64,000 bases of DNA from Stachybotrys elegans. Its lineage: Eukaryota > Ascomycota > Sordariomycetes > Hypocreales > Stachybotryaceae. This document shows, piece by piece, positions 11,485 through 21,598 of this stretch. The first letter of the stretch is position 1, and each line of letters starts with the position of its first letter. Both the position numbers and the translations under genes were made by a program. A model generated the notes under the pieces. It saw nothing but the letters and a program-made list of their open reading frames with translations. It was not told the origin of the DNA and did no database searches. The DNA lies in contig JAGPNK010000007.1 of NCBI GenBank assembly GCA_020746835.1, positions 1,721,501 to 1,785,500 of the forward strand, written 5' to 3'.

Positions 11485-12374
11485 CTGTTGTCGCAGTCGT
11501 CGTGCCAGGCCATCGCCGAGGCAGTGTGGAAGCTTGGCCGTGCTTTTGACACCCTTATTACCGCCCACGGCCGTCACCACGCCTTGATCGGCTCGAAGAA
11601 GAACACCGTCGTGAGTGCCCCTCCTGATCGCGGCCATGTGCCTTATTAACGAAATTTTGGTAGGGCGCCTGGCGCACAGATCGCGAGTTCTTGGAGCGGA
11701 AGTATCTCTCGGCTGTTACGTCCAGCCCTCGCCCTCCTTTCACTGCCGGAGCGTTCGAGCGCGCCTGTTAGAGTCAGGCTGTCGCGCCTGGCGAAGAACC
11801 AGGTATTCCTCTTCCATCCGACTCCAGCGATATTTGCCAGTGGGTACATGCGGGCTTCCGTTTCAGGGATAGAAGCAATGCCAAGAAGGGTAACAATCAG
11901 TGCTACAGAACTGACTTCCACTACACGACCGAGCCAACCGGCCCAGGGTCATCTAGTCTTCACCAAATTCATTGCATTGGGCACTTTCTGTGTTGCCAGC
12001 CAGCCTCAAGCGCTGACGAGGAAGGCATCGCCGACGCTGAGGAGGCCGGCATGATGCCTGCACCTCCGATGATGCATCCCAGTTCTGTAAACGATGGCCT
12101 CCGATACGCCCCCATCACTGAGATTGGCATGGCGTGGCTTGACATGAGGAGGGTACGCCCCGCTGCGAGGGATGGGTCGTTCCTATGGGACCATGGAGAC
12201 AACTGGAGGAAGAAGACGATCATGGATTGGCATGAGACTTGTGGAGAGCGCTGGCACAAGGCGAACCCATACGCGTTCGCGTTTAGCCAAACACGGTATA
12301 TCAAGGAGGCGGAAATCGGTGAACTCATGAAAGCAGTAGAACAACATTCGTCAGATGAACCGCACACCGCTTGA
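11485..12374 (+). pseudogene. Decayed unidentified gene, copy 1 (single in-frame TAG)
   Basis: The frame ...AIAEAVWKLGRAFDTLI...IGSKKNTV runs to a good intron (gtgagt at 11605 through ttaac branch to ttggtag at 11657). It continues GAWRTDREFLERKYLSAV and stays open to 12374 except for one TAG at 11769-11771. The rest includes FRFRDRSNAKKGNNQCYR, then WDHGDNWRKKTIMDWHET, and ends SSDEPHTA. A 17-G homopolymer at 11453-11469 disrupts the upstream part. A weak 57-nt intron (gttacg at 11715 to the tag) could remove the stop. No family is recognised. A second copy of its middle part lies at 14130-14761, which supports a once-functional duplicated gene. Confidence 0.5.
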
Positions 12375-14129
12375 GATCAAGAACAAGTCATAGCGCGATG
12401 TTATATGTAGAGAAAGTATAACAAGAGCATTTGAAACATGCAGTTGACGGTATTATTGGAAGAGTGAAAAGCCAAAGCCTCGAGCCCCTCATACCATGGC
12501 CTCCCTCCTTACTTCCTCCCCAACGATCACTTGGCCCACTCTTTCACCAATTCACAGCTGCCTCCATATCGCGCGTACTAGGTACTAATGTACGTACATA
12601 TTTATAGGTATTGCCTACATGTAGTACGGGCAGTACTTGCACAGCAAACATTTCATAGTGCTTTGGGCACGGCAGTAGGTAGGGCTCAGGGAATGCCCGA
12701 GCAGGTACTTATTGGCTATATAGAGGTCTATACTACCTGAAAGATTTGCTTGGGCTGAACAGTAGCGGTCACTTGGCTGATATTAATGGTCTTGGTGTCT
12801 CCATTGGGAGTCCTGACCTTCATGGGCAATGCAGAGGTGGCATATGCATTTGCGACCATGGGATTGTTCTTTGCAAACTCAGTCCGGTGACCGTGTCGCG
12901 GATCATCATCGGGATGACGGCAGTCAGATTGAGAGGGACGATGATCACGACTATAATGGCCGTTTATGGTGATAACGACCGTGATGATTGCAGCCGTTCT
13001 GTTTGGGCGCCCCTTGCTCCCAAGTCTCCCGTCGCCAAGCACTCTTCTCGAAACGTCCCTCGTCCTTTCGAGATGAACGGCCGCGAGAGCCACTTTGGTG
13101 ACTTTCCATCATCCGTCATTCCATTCTCACATTGAGTTGACCAACAATGATTGGAACTCGGGGTTTGCTGCAACTGGGGATGATCTTTACCCTCCGAGGA
13201 AAAGACGAGAGGAATATCCAGCAAGTCGATACTGAGGAGACTCCTGTGAACCCTGGCGCAAGGGACACAAACTGTTTATCTATTTCCTACGCCAAACGAG
13301 CATACTCTTTCTAACGCGTTATGACAGTCAGCATTTGATATGGATGGCTTGTTCGGGTTGGGCACAACGGGTAGCAGGTAGCTTAGATAGAGTAGGGCGA
13401 TAAAACGATGTGTCACGTTTCTAGTAATGATGGGAGCTTGGGCATATGCCAGCCCCAAAAAGGGTTGATGCTAATGTACCACATTCCAGACCCTTCGGCC
13501 GAGTACTCCGTATAATACCAAATGAGAGGTATTTTGGTGGTTTGTTGTAAGCCATCCCCGCGCAGCTGGTCCTTCTGGCGTTTCTGGTGATGATGTGGGG
13601 AAATTCGGGCTTGACGTGTGGAAACGAAATAAAACCGCTGTGGAGAGAGCACAGCCGTACGCAGCGGTGTGGATAGGTACCTGAGATGGCATCCAAGGGA
13701 TGAACTCGCCAAGAACCAAACGGAACCCGAAATTATCATGGGAACAAGCGGGGGCACAGAATCATATAGATAGAGTCTGTTTAAGTGCACAGTAAGATGA
13801 ACCGGGAATTGTGTGCTAAACAGGTCTAGGGTACGTACATACCTGTCTGTAGATTCCGCTGCCCGTTTCCATGGTCCCGCCATCCCACTTACTTCAAACA
13901 AGCTGGGTGTTTGTTTGGCCAGCAAAAATCCCACTTCCTTGCCTTCTCTCATCTTCAATCTCACACTACCATTCCGTGTTTGATCTACCTGAGCATGCCC
14001 CAGCGATTCGCCCAACCTCTTCAAGGGCCAACAGCTTCAAAGGGTCCATGGAACCAGTCTGCTACCTTATGACGGGTAAGTACTTGCTGCTCTGTTCTTC
14101 TGAGAAAACCATCTAACATTAACCAGTAT
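12375..14129. other. No supportable gene
   Basis: Minus-strand frame 13093-12728 ends AKNNPMVANAY...IFQVV and looks somewhat protein-like, but it lacks an ATG at the needed place and adjoining frames do not join by splice sites I can see. gtac-rich short palindromes lie near 12590-12680. Confidence 0.4.
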
Positions 14130-14761
14130 CTGGAATACGCGCGTACAGTACTGGCCGACCCGTCTCTCAGCCTCCCCGAAACATACGCAAGACCTTCCTT
14201 ACCAGCGATGCCATCATTGTCGGACTCCCGGTTATAAGAGCCAATTTTCACGGAATGACTCCAGATGCACCCTTTCTTTGCCGACCACTTCGGGTCGGAG
14301 GCCAAACCTAGCGCAGAGAAGGCCTGTGATGCTCTTGGGATTGTTACTGAACACAATGGCAAGTCAATTTTGCACTATACAGCAAACAATGCCGTCTTTA
14401 CCCTGGCCAAATTTATCGCCCCGGGCACTTTAACCAATGAACAATACTGTGCTTTCTGTGTTGCCTGTCAGCCCCAGATGGTGACGCGGAAGAAGATCGC
14501 ATGATGCCTGCGCCTCTGACCAATGATGCACCCCAGCTCCCTTGGGTTTACATCAAAGCCTCTCCTGTTCTCGCAGGAACCATATGCCTCCGCCTCCACT
14601 GCCCGCAAAAATACCATATGCCTCCGCTAAGACCGCCAAACCCACTTCAAGTAGCTATATTCGACACTTCTGAGCATCCTATTAGTCCCGTCACAGTCAT
14701 CGATGACAGGATGACGATAGGGAAACCTCAGAACAAGATTAGTCTCTCCAGTTTCACCTAG
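14130..14761 (+). pseudogene. Decayed unidentified gene, copy 2
   Basis: Coding-like pieces in order are QYLEYARTVLADPSLSLPET (14145 on), FFADHFGSEAKPSAEKACDA (14274 on), AVFTLAKFIAPGT (14390 on) and CVACQPQMVTRKK, followed in another frame by DAEEDRMMPAPLTNDAPQ. Copy 1 has FTKFIALGTFCVASQPQALTRK and then AEEAGMMPAPPMMHP, with the same frame change, so the two loci are homologous. The shared frame change suggests a conserved intron there. Sequence after 14560 does not match copy 1. Function unknown. Confidence 0.45.
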
Positions 14762-15112
14762 CTCGCGACATGTGCTCCCCAGTTGCTACGATTCCAGAAT
14801 TCTAGTGCATCCCCTCGTCTAATGGGACACTGCCTATATACCGTGGCATTGGCTCTTAAGATCCTTAAGGACCATTATATAGTCCTCTAAGCAAGAGATA
14901 CTCTTAGTTCTCTTACAACAGCACAAATAGGAGCTATAGTGCTAGTTAAAGTATAAGTTCCCAAAAATATATTAGTACGTAGATAGCATCAGGTCAGTCA
15001 ACAAGACCAAGCACATTATTAAAAAGCTACAAGTGGTATATTGCCTTTAGTTACTGACAACCTAATGATTGACATTGCTGCAGCGGTTGCATTTGTGGGT
15101 AACTGAATCGCC
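14762..15112. other. AT-richer spacer, no gene
   Basis: No open frame of note. The sequence is richer in A and T than its surroundings, with several tata and atta stretches. Confidence 0.5.
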
Positions 15113-15816
15113 CAAGTGCCTGAAGGTCGTCCACGACAATGCTCGAATACAGCATGCAAAGTCTTGATACCAGAAAATGCTACTGCGTGTGGCCTTGCAG
15201 CTGGTATGAGATGCCGCAGATGTCACTTTCTTGTCGAGAGAACAAGGAATGGGTTCCACCAGCCTTACCGCCTATCGCCGAGTCTTGCGATCAATGTCGA
15301 GAATCAGCAGAAACCTACCGCTAGGGGCTACTCCGTCCTTGGGCCAACTGGTTTAGCCAGCCGGGGCATGAAGGCGAAGAAGGATTCTACCGCTGCAACG
15401 AATGCCACAAGTATTTCGCAGAGCACAACGAAGATGGAGATGCTCAGGAAATCGTCGTGTGCTCGGTTCCCGACTGTGGCCATACGTCAGAAGCACATCT
15501 CATCCTAGGTACAGGAGTGTGTATGAGGTGCTACGGGTACTGGGAAAGAACTCCATCTCCCAAGAAATGTGTGAGATGTCAGAGAGCCCAACCTGAATAT
15601 GTCTACAGGGCGTTTCTGTTTTTGGCCTTGGAGGGAGAAAAAGGAGGAGAAAAGGAAGAAGAGGAAGAAGAGGAAGAAGAGGAAGAAGAGGAAGAAGAGG
15701 AAGAAGAGGAAGAAGAGGAAGAAGAGGAAGAAGAGGAAGAAGAGGAAGAAGAGGAAGAAGAGGAAGAAGAGGAAGAAGAGGAAGAAGAGGAAGAAGAGGA
15801 AGATATTCTAGTATAA
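15113..15816 (+). pseudogene. Broken zinc-finger gene (CX4C...CX2C fingers) with poly-Glu tail
   Basis: Cys pairs typical of a GATA-like finger occur twice. One frame has CSNTAC...MRCRRC (CX4C-X20-CX2C). Another has FYRCNECHKYF, then CSVPDCGHTSEAHLILGTG and CMRC, then KKCVRCQRAQPEY, then about 50 Glu and a stop at 15814-15816. Between the two, the best protein path needs frame changes near 15255, 15320 and 15345, each without splice signals. So it is a pseudogene or carries several sequence errors. If intact it would be a small Cys-rich nuclear-type protein; DNA binding is inferred only from the finger spacing. Confidence 0.5.
15652..15803 (+). repeat. 9-bp microsatellite (gaggaagaa)n
   Basis: About 17 near-perfect gaggaagaa units. 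They encode poly-Glu in the frame of the zinc-finger pseudogene, Lys-Lys-Arg in another frame and Leu-Leu-Pro on the opposite strand. Long open frames in these other frames are artefacts of the repeat. Confidence 0.9.
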
Positions 15817-15911
15817 AAGTAAATATATTAAACGCTTCTTGATTACCTGGCATATAAGGCATATTAGCCATTAAGAAATTTATGAGTCATCCTGTGAAGG
15901 CTGGTGTATAT

Positions 15912-17142
15912 TCACAATGGCCTCCAACAAACCTCTCCAAGGTGGCTGAATCCCTCTTGCTGGACCTTTTTGGTGGCGAGGTTTACGGCAAACATAAGAC
16001 TTTCTCGATGTGACCAGGCCGTCCCCCGGCAGAGGAAGGCATATAAAATCCCAGCGATGAATACATCGCCAGCTCCTACTGAACTGCAGTCCATGACATG
16101 TGTTAGCATGGGCGATGAAGAAGAAGAGGTGTACATACTCAATCACTTGTACATCGCCTGTGCCAGTTTCCTTGGCAGAGTATTGATATAGGTCACCGTC
16201 GGGGCGTTTATACAGTGCAGCCCCCTCTTCGCCCCAAGTACACAGCGACACGGCTTTCTGTCTGGGTTTTATCAGCTCCCTGTGCGAGTGCGCGAGAGAA
16301 GACTCACGTTGGTGACTGAAGGCCTTCCCCCTTAAGACACTCCTGGGCAGATTTATATTGCCGACTCTGGTTCAATGAGCGCTGCCTTCGTGGAGTCTTA
16401 AATCTTGGACTATTGGCGTACCTGCGCCCAGGCACGGGAATAGAAAACGACGTCAGCTAGTCCTGCGAGCTCTTCCAATCCTGCCCGCCCAGGATTTTCT
16501 ATCTCAATACTGACGGGAGCGTCTGGATGGAGTTGGTGAACTATTTGGATGCACTCTTTCGTTGTGTTGGGGATACGGCCCTGTGTCATGGATGTATTAG
16601 CCAGCGTCATGCCATGGCGATGCATATAGATGCATGGCTTGCCTCAAAGTGCCACCACGTATCTTGGCTGGGAGAGAAGTCTTGAGCAATTGCGCGGAAC
16701 TCGTCGACAGTCATCTCTGGTAGGTCATTGTAGTTGATGATGGTCCGGCTGCCCGTTTCCTGGCTGCGGAGTATGTAGGCGCTGGCAGCCGTTGCGTGGT
16801 CTTCACGGTGAATGCAGTGCTCAAACTTGGCAGCCTTGTTTCCCTGGAAGGAGGACAGAATAGATTCCGTGGCGGAACAGGCCCGGCTGGGTAGAACGCT
16901 GACGAGATATAGCGTCACCTCGTCGTGCTCAGTCAAGAGCTGGAGGATGACCTCCATGGTATTGGGGCAGTTCCCGCCCCGTCGTATCTTCAAGTCTGAG
17001 GCGCGTAGCTTGGAGTCTTCCTGGGGATAAGAGGGGAGGCTGCGTGTATGTGAGACGGTGCAGAGCTAGGACGAGGTGTTCTCAGTTCTTGCCTCAGTAT
17101 GGTATCCAGATAGCACGCTCCGACGAGAATGAGATGCTTCAT
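15912..17142 (-). CDS. PfkB-family sugar kinase, ketohexokinase-like
   Basis: Six exons on the minus strand: 17142-17093, 17039-16643, 16580-16422, 16381-16308, 16261-16139 and 16083-15912. Phases close to give 324 aa. The start MKHLILVGACYLDTIL, the RRGGNCPN substrate-binding motif (about residues 36-43), WHFEGRIP and the C-terminal PfkB signature VIDSVGAGDVFIAG (D268-G277, catalytic Asp D274) match ketohexokinase/ribokinase-like kinases that use ATP to phosphorylate a sugar. The exact substrate cannot be told. Introns 1 and 2 have GC donors (gcaaga, gcaagc); the second contains no GT dinucleotide at all, so a GC donor is forced. Length is normal for the family and no residue is missing. Cytosolic location is expected: there is no signal peptide or membrane segment. 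Confidence 0.9.
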
Positions 17143-17374
17143 GGTCACCAACAGGGCTGATGCTGCCATAGATGTTGCGATGTCGGGTGTTTTGAATGAA
17201 GATGAACCGTTTTAGGAGCAGCCATCGTGGCTGCCCACATTTGGAACCCACCAAAGCATGCTCTTTTGGTAAGGTTCATTGCCACATGTTACTGCAGAAA
17301 GTATAAAGAAAAGGACAGCCATCACCAAGAATGCTCTTCGTCTATTTCTATTCATTACTATTAATTAAGCCCAT

Positions 17375-18335
17375 CTATCGAAGTACCGCATTATGCAGCG
17401 GCTTCAGGAGCACCGGCTCCTCTATACCCATCTTGCGCGACGCAGCCAAATCGCCATACTCCAAAGGATGGTCCTTGATGGCCGTCCTCTCGGCCGCGCT
17501 GTACAGGAAGAACTGCACGCCGAGCATCGAGTCGCATACCGCCTGGAAGATGTTGCACATCTTGAACGCCCAGGGGATCGTCGTCGTCGCCGTGAAGAAC
17601 CAGAACATCTTCATGGCGTCGCCGGCCAGCCAGCTCGCCAGCACCGACAGCCGGAACCCTTTGCACGACCGCGACCGCATGTTGGCCAGCACCTGCGGCA
17701 GCGGCAGCACCGCCTCGACCGAGAGGCCTACGTAGCCAATGGTCACCGAGTACGCCGAGTACACCTTTGGCAGCGGCGACAGCAGCACCTCGCATGCCAT
17801 CAGCGTCAGCAAGAGACCTACCACAAACTGCCAATACCTGCCGAATATCAGTAACCGTCCGCCGGCTCGTCTGCTCGCACACATGTGTCAACTCACGGTT
17901 TGGGGGACCGCCACTGCCAGAAATTAAACGGTCTCTGCAGGTTCATCAGGCCGTCATGCGCTCCCGCAAACGGAAGGCCGGCCTCGCCACCCTTGTTGGA
18001 CGGCGGCGGCCGGTGATCCAACGCCACCTTGAGCAGGATGACTTGCACGCCCACCATGACGATGGCTTGTATGAGGAGGCTCGTATCGAATCGCGCGCCG
18101 GGCCAGTAAGCTATCCTAAACCGCAGTCAGCCCCTGTCTTCCTGTATTCGAAATCGTCGCAAACCTACCTCATAAAGGACGCAACGAGCATAATGAGCGG
18201 GATGTCGAGCGAGAAGCCGGCGCTCGTCTTCCTACGGTGCATCGACAGCGCCTGGTCGCCATACGACAGGACGGGCGACAGAACCAGGAATATGGGCGTC
18301 AGGAACCCCGTGCAGGCCTTGATGAACTCGAGCAT
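17375..18335 (-). CDS. PQ-loop membrane protein, SLC66A2 (PQLC1)/Any1 type
   Basis: Three exons: 18335-18169, 18115-17897 and 17837-17375; 282 aa, phases closing. The protein has about seven hydrophobic segments. The first PQ-loop-like repeat is in LSPVLSYGDQALSMHRRKTS, the second in AVLPLPQVLANMRSRSCKGF with the following WLAGDAMKM. This arrangement matches fungal Any1/Cfs1 and animal SLC66A2, endosome/Golgi proteins linked to phospholipid asymmetry and scrambling. ATG at 18335 is the first in frame; upstream in-frame codons lack an ATG. The C-terminus is short and polar (GIEEPVLLKP). The family assignment is firm; the lipid role is inferred from the family. Confidence 0.88.
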
Positions 18336-18877
18336 TGTCGCGGCGGTACCTGGAAAGAATGCAGGTCCAAGTGGCGTTGTCTGTCGACGGATTCGAGGGG
18401 CACCGGGCGGCACGGAAGCGCTGGAGGAGCGATAAGGTTACTCGTCTCAACTCGATCGGATCCGGGACTACCATTGACTGGCGTGACGTCGGTTCCGTGC
18501 GGGCGCTCGCTAGAGCCGTCGTTTCGATCGTGCGCTGTGCGCTGTGCGACGGCAGCGTGCTAGGAAGCGAGCGAGCACGAGAGCACTGCTGTGTTCGACA
18601 TTTGCACGGAAATGTCGGCACTTGCAAAACAGGATGACAAGAAAGGAGGGTCAGGGTCAGGCACATTACCCTTGTTGATGGGGCCTGATTTGCGCTGCAT
18701 CCGCTACTATTTTGGTTCAAGGTCGCCTACCCTGGACGCCTTTGCATTCCATTCATCACTCATCACTCGTGCGACGCTGAATCGTATGATGTGAACTGTG
18801 CTTACGTTGAAGGTGCAGATAAATTAATCTGCCAATTCAATGGTATCAACCCAACCTATTGTAACCTCAACCATCGG
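18336..18877. other. Spacer between two minus-strand genes
   Basis: 542 bp holding the 5' side of the PQ-loop gene and the 3' end of the MTHFR gene. No gene or structured RNA is seen. Confidence 0.5.
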
Positions 18878-20887
18878 CTAACCCATGAGTAGGTTCCACA
18901 GCGAATCCCCATCCACATAGTCGTGGTGTATGATGTTGACCAGCCAGTAGTCGGCCTTGATGCCGTTCAGCAGCTTCTCGCTGGGAGAGTCTCGGCGGTA
19001 CACCTTGGCCCACTCTCCCCAGATTCCAAAGGCTTCCTCGGCCCAGGCGCGGAAGCTGACCTCCTCGATGATGGTGGGCGTGACAATCTCCTTGCCGGGG
19101 AAGACGCCCCAGGTGACGGCGTTGGTGCTCGCCATGGCCGCAGCGGATCCTGCCGCCCCGCCGCTCATGTCCGAGGAGACAAAGTCGCCTGCTGCATTGG
19201 CGGCGTAGAAGCAGACGAGGTCGCGGATCTCGGGCGACTGCAGCTTCTCCAGGACACCTGTCCACTCCGAGGCTGGGATGAAGAACTCGACAAAGGACTT
19301 CTGGAAGACGAAGCCGTTGGAGGGACCCCATCCAAAAGTTCCGTGGCTGGACGGGACGCCGTTGACGGCGGGCTGCGAGGCCACGGTCCACCAGCCCTTG
19401 GTGTTGAGGCTCAGAAGGTGAGGCTGGATAGACGAAGACTCTGCGAGCAGCTCCTCCTCACTCCAGGGTATTGCGGATAGCTCGCCCTTGATGTGCTTGA
19501 CAAACAGGTCGTTGATGTCGGATCTTGTCGCGGGGCTTCCCCATATCCTCGTAGCTTGGGTGACGGACATGTGCAGGCTGACACCGTATCCATCAATCTC
19601 ACCGTATGCGGGCGAGCGGGCATCACCAAAGCGACCGTTGGGGAAGTCATCCCACGTGGCTTCTCTGCCGAGAGCACCCTCGCCCTCTGAAATAGCCAGA
19701 GTGTTTGCGCGGGAGTTGATGCCTTCTGAGGGAATAGCGGCATCGTGACCGCTAACCTCCCACTCTGGATGAGGGGGGTTTCTATCTCCTACAATGACGC
19801 GATCGTGGGGATCGGAGCCGACAGACGAGTGCCTCCTCGATGTGCGAGAGTGGCTGCTCTTGGGGGGTGGCATGCCATTGACGGTCAGCAATGGACCCAG
19901 GGTACCGTCATCGATGACAGCCTCCTCGTGCTCAGGGCCATCCGGGATGAGGTTGGTCCTCTCGAGGATGAAGGATACCGCCTTTTCGAGGTTCAGAGTG
20001 TAGAAGTGGAAGCCCTTGGGCCCTGGAGACGAAGACTTGATCTCCTTGACCTCGTCGACAATTTCGCTCAGGATGTCGACACCAACCTGCTTGACCTTCT
20101 CGTCGTCTCCCTTGACGGCATCCAGACGAGCCATTATGGTCTCGGGGATCTTGGCGTGGCTCAGCTTGGTGGTTCGCTTGATCATCTGGTAGCTCTGGAT
20201 GGGCATGAGTCCGGGGATGATGGGGATGGTCTTGAAGGCACCGCTGGGGTGGTCCCGCAGCGTCTTTTCGAACTCGTCGTAGGCGTGGACGTCAAAGAAG
20301 AGCTGGGTCATGATGAAGTCGGCGCCGGCCTGCACCTTGTCGACCAGGTAGGGCAGATCGTGCTCGAGGCTCTGGCCCAAGGGGTGGCTCTCCTCGGCGT
20401 GGCCCTCGGGATAGGCAGCGACGCCGATGCAAAAGTAGTCGCCGTGGGTGTCGCGGATGTACTTGACCAAGTCAATTGCCCAGGTGAACTGTTCGCGCCC
20501 ATCGTCTTGTTCTTCGGGGTCTCGATATTCGTCGTGGCGGGGGGGATCTCCTCGGAGGGCGAGGATGTTGCGGATGCCGAGGACCTTGGCGTCTTCGAGG
20601 GCCTTGTCAATCATGCGACGGCTCATGTTGGTGCAGGTGAGGTGAAGGCAGGTGGTGAGGCCGAGCTCTCGCTGGCAGAGTTCGGCGAGCTCAATCGACT
20701 TTTGCGCGGTTGACCCCCCAGCGCCCCATGTGACGTTGACAAAGAGCGGCCGCAGAGCGCGCTCCATGCGATGAAGGCGAACGCGCAGGTTGGAGAAGCC
20801 CATGGCCGTCTTTGGGGGGAAGAACTCGAGGGAGAAGTAGGTGCCGTCGGCCGGCAAGGCGGCGATCTTGTCGGTGATCTTGTCCAT
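18878..20887 (-). CDS. MET12: Methylenetetrahydrofolate reductase, MET12 type
   Basis: Intronless 669-aa protein. It reduces 5,10-methylene-THF to 5-methyl-THF for methionine synthesis; fungal enzymes use NADPH with FAD. The N-terminal TIM-barrel catalytic domain (about 1-310) carries SLEFFPPKT, FVNVTWGAGGST, HLTCTNM, ILALRGDPP and the ADFIMTQLFFD block. A polar, Ser/His-rich linker (about 340-415) leads to the C-terminal regulatory region, opening with ATWDDFPNGRFGD and SPAYGEIDGYG and ending in WGVFPGKEI...WAEEAFGIW...HHDY. The SLEFFPPKT and WGAGGST versions match yeast Met12 rather than Met13 (which has SFEYFVPKT), so it is the MET12 paralogue. The start at 20887 is set by the conserved N-terminus. 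It is divergent from the NAD kinase gene. Confidence 0.95.
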   Translation of the reverse strand: MDKITDKIAALPADGTYFSLEFFPPKTAMGFSNLRVRLHRMERALRPLFVNVTWGAGGSTAQKSIELAELCQRELGLTTCLHLTCTNMSRRMIDKALEDAKVLGIRNILALRGDPPRHDEYRDPEEQDDGREQFTWAIDLVKYIRDTHGDYFCIGVAAYPEGHAEESHPLGQSLEHDLPYLVDKVQAGADFIMTQLFFDVHAYDEFEKTLRDHPSGAFKTIPIIPGLMPIQSYQMIKRTTKLSHAKIPETIMARLDAVKGDDEKVKQVGVDILSEIVDEVKEIKSSSPGPKGFHFYTLNLEKAVSFILERTNLIPDGPEHEEAVIDDGTLGPLLTVNGMPPPKSSHSRTSRRHSSVGSDPHDRVIVGDRNPPHPEWEVSGHDAAIPSEGINSRANTLAISEGEGALGREATWDDFPNGRFGDARSPAYGEIDGYGVSLHMSVTQATRIWGSPATRSDINDLFVKHIKGELSAIPWSEEELLAESSSIQPHLLSLNTKGWWTVASQPAVNGVPSSHGTFGWGPSNGFVFQKSFVEFFIPASEWTGVLEKLQSPEIRDLVCFYAANAAGDFVSSDMSGGAAGSAAAMASTNAVTWGVFPGKEIVTPTIIEEVSFRAWAEEAFGIWGEWAKVYRRDSPSEKLLNGIKADYWLVNIIHHDYVDGDSLWNLLMG

Positions 20888-21598
20888 GGCGAGACGATAC
20901 CGACAGGTAGACGATATCGAGTGCTGCTCGACGGAATGGGAGACGGTATCGAGAGCTGCCCGAAGACAGGGAGACGGCTAGAGGCGGATGAGGCGAGGCT
21001 TGATGGCGGGGTGTTTGGCGAATCTCGGATGGCTACTTAGTGTGCAGTTTTCTCTAGCCCGGCAGCGGGGAGTGAGGGGTCTATCAGCAGCTCCAAGACC
21101 AGTCGTGTCAGTGCCGGCAGTGATATAATTTGATGCTTCACTGCGATATCGGATGCAGGAGAGAAAACAATTTCTACAATAAAGGACGTTGCATATGTAT
21201 CAGGCGTCGGGCAGGTGCTGACGAAAATTTAGCTCCTACCCAATGGGAAGTTGATGCGGTCATTGCATCCTGCAATTACATCACAGTATTTGGACGTACA
21301 CGCAGGTTACATGAACAAAACAACACCCGTACCTGAACCAATGGGAAATCATGGAAATCTTGGGTGAATATGGGTGAACTTGAGCACAATTATTATTAAT
21401 TGCTCGGCGCAAGCGGCGAGATGCTCTGCCAGACGCGTAGAATCAGCTAAAATAGTCGAGGTACTTGAACTTTGGTGGCGGCCGACGCCATCACAAAGTA
21501 CGTGGGGCAGCCATTGGCATCTCACTGAGGGGAATGCTTCTATTTTACTTCTTCATTACATCGATGAGATTTCCTTTAGGCAGCAGCAATTGCACAGA
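20888..21598. promoter_or_regulatory. Divergent promoter between MTHFR and NAD kinase
   Basis: 711 bp separate the two start codons, which face away from each other, so both promoters must lie here. No gene is seen in it. I see no clear Gcn4/Cpc1-type TGACTCA site. Shared regulation is plausible because one enzyme uses NADPH and the other makes NADP, but nothing in the sequence proves it. Confidence 0.55.

Noticed and set aside
12728..13093. Possible minus-strand gene ending IFQVV
   Set aside because: Somewhat protein-like but lacks a usable ATG and splice-joined partner exons.
1..15112. Transposon or retroelement in the gene-poor block
   Set aside because: Repeats and a zinc knuckle are present, but no reverse transcriptase, integrase or transposase motif and no convincing terminal repeats.
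15500..15871. Leu-Leu-Pro repeat frame on minus and Lys-Lys-Arg repeat frame on plus
   Set aside because: Both are produced by the 9-bp microsatellite read in other frames.
19745..20713. 322-codon open frame on plus strand inside the MTHFR gene
   Set aside because: It is an antisense shadow of a GC-rich intronless gene; no family motifs.
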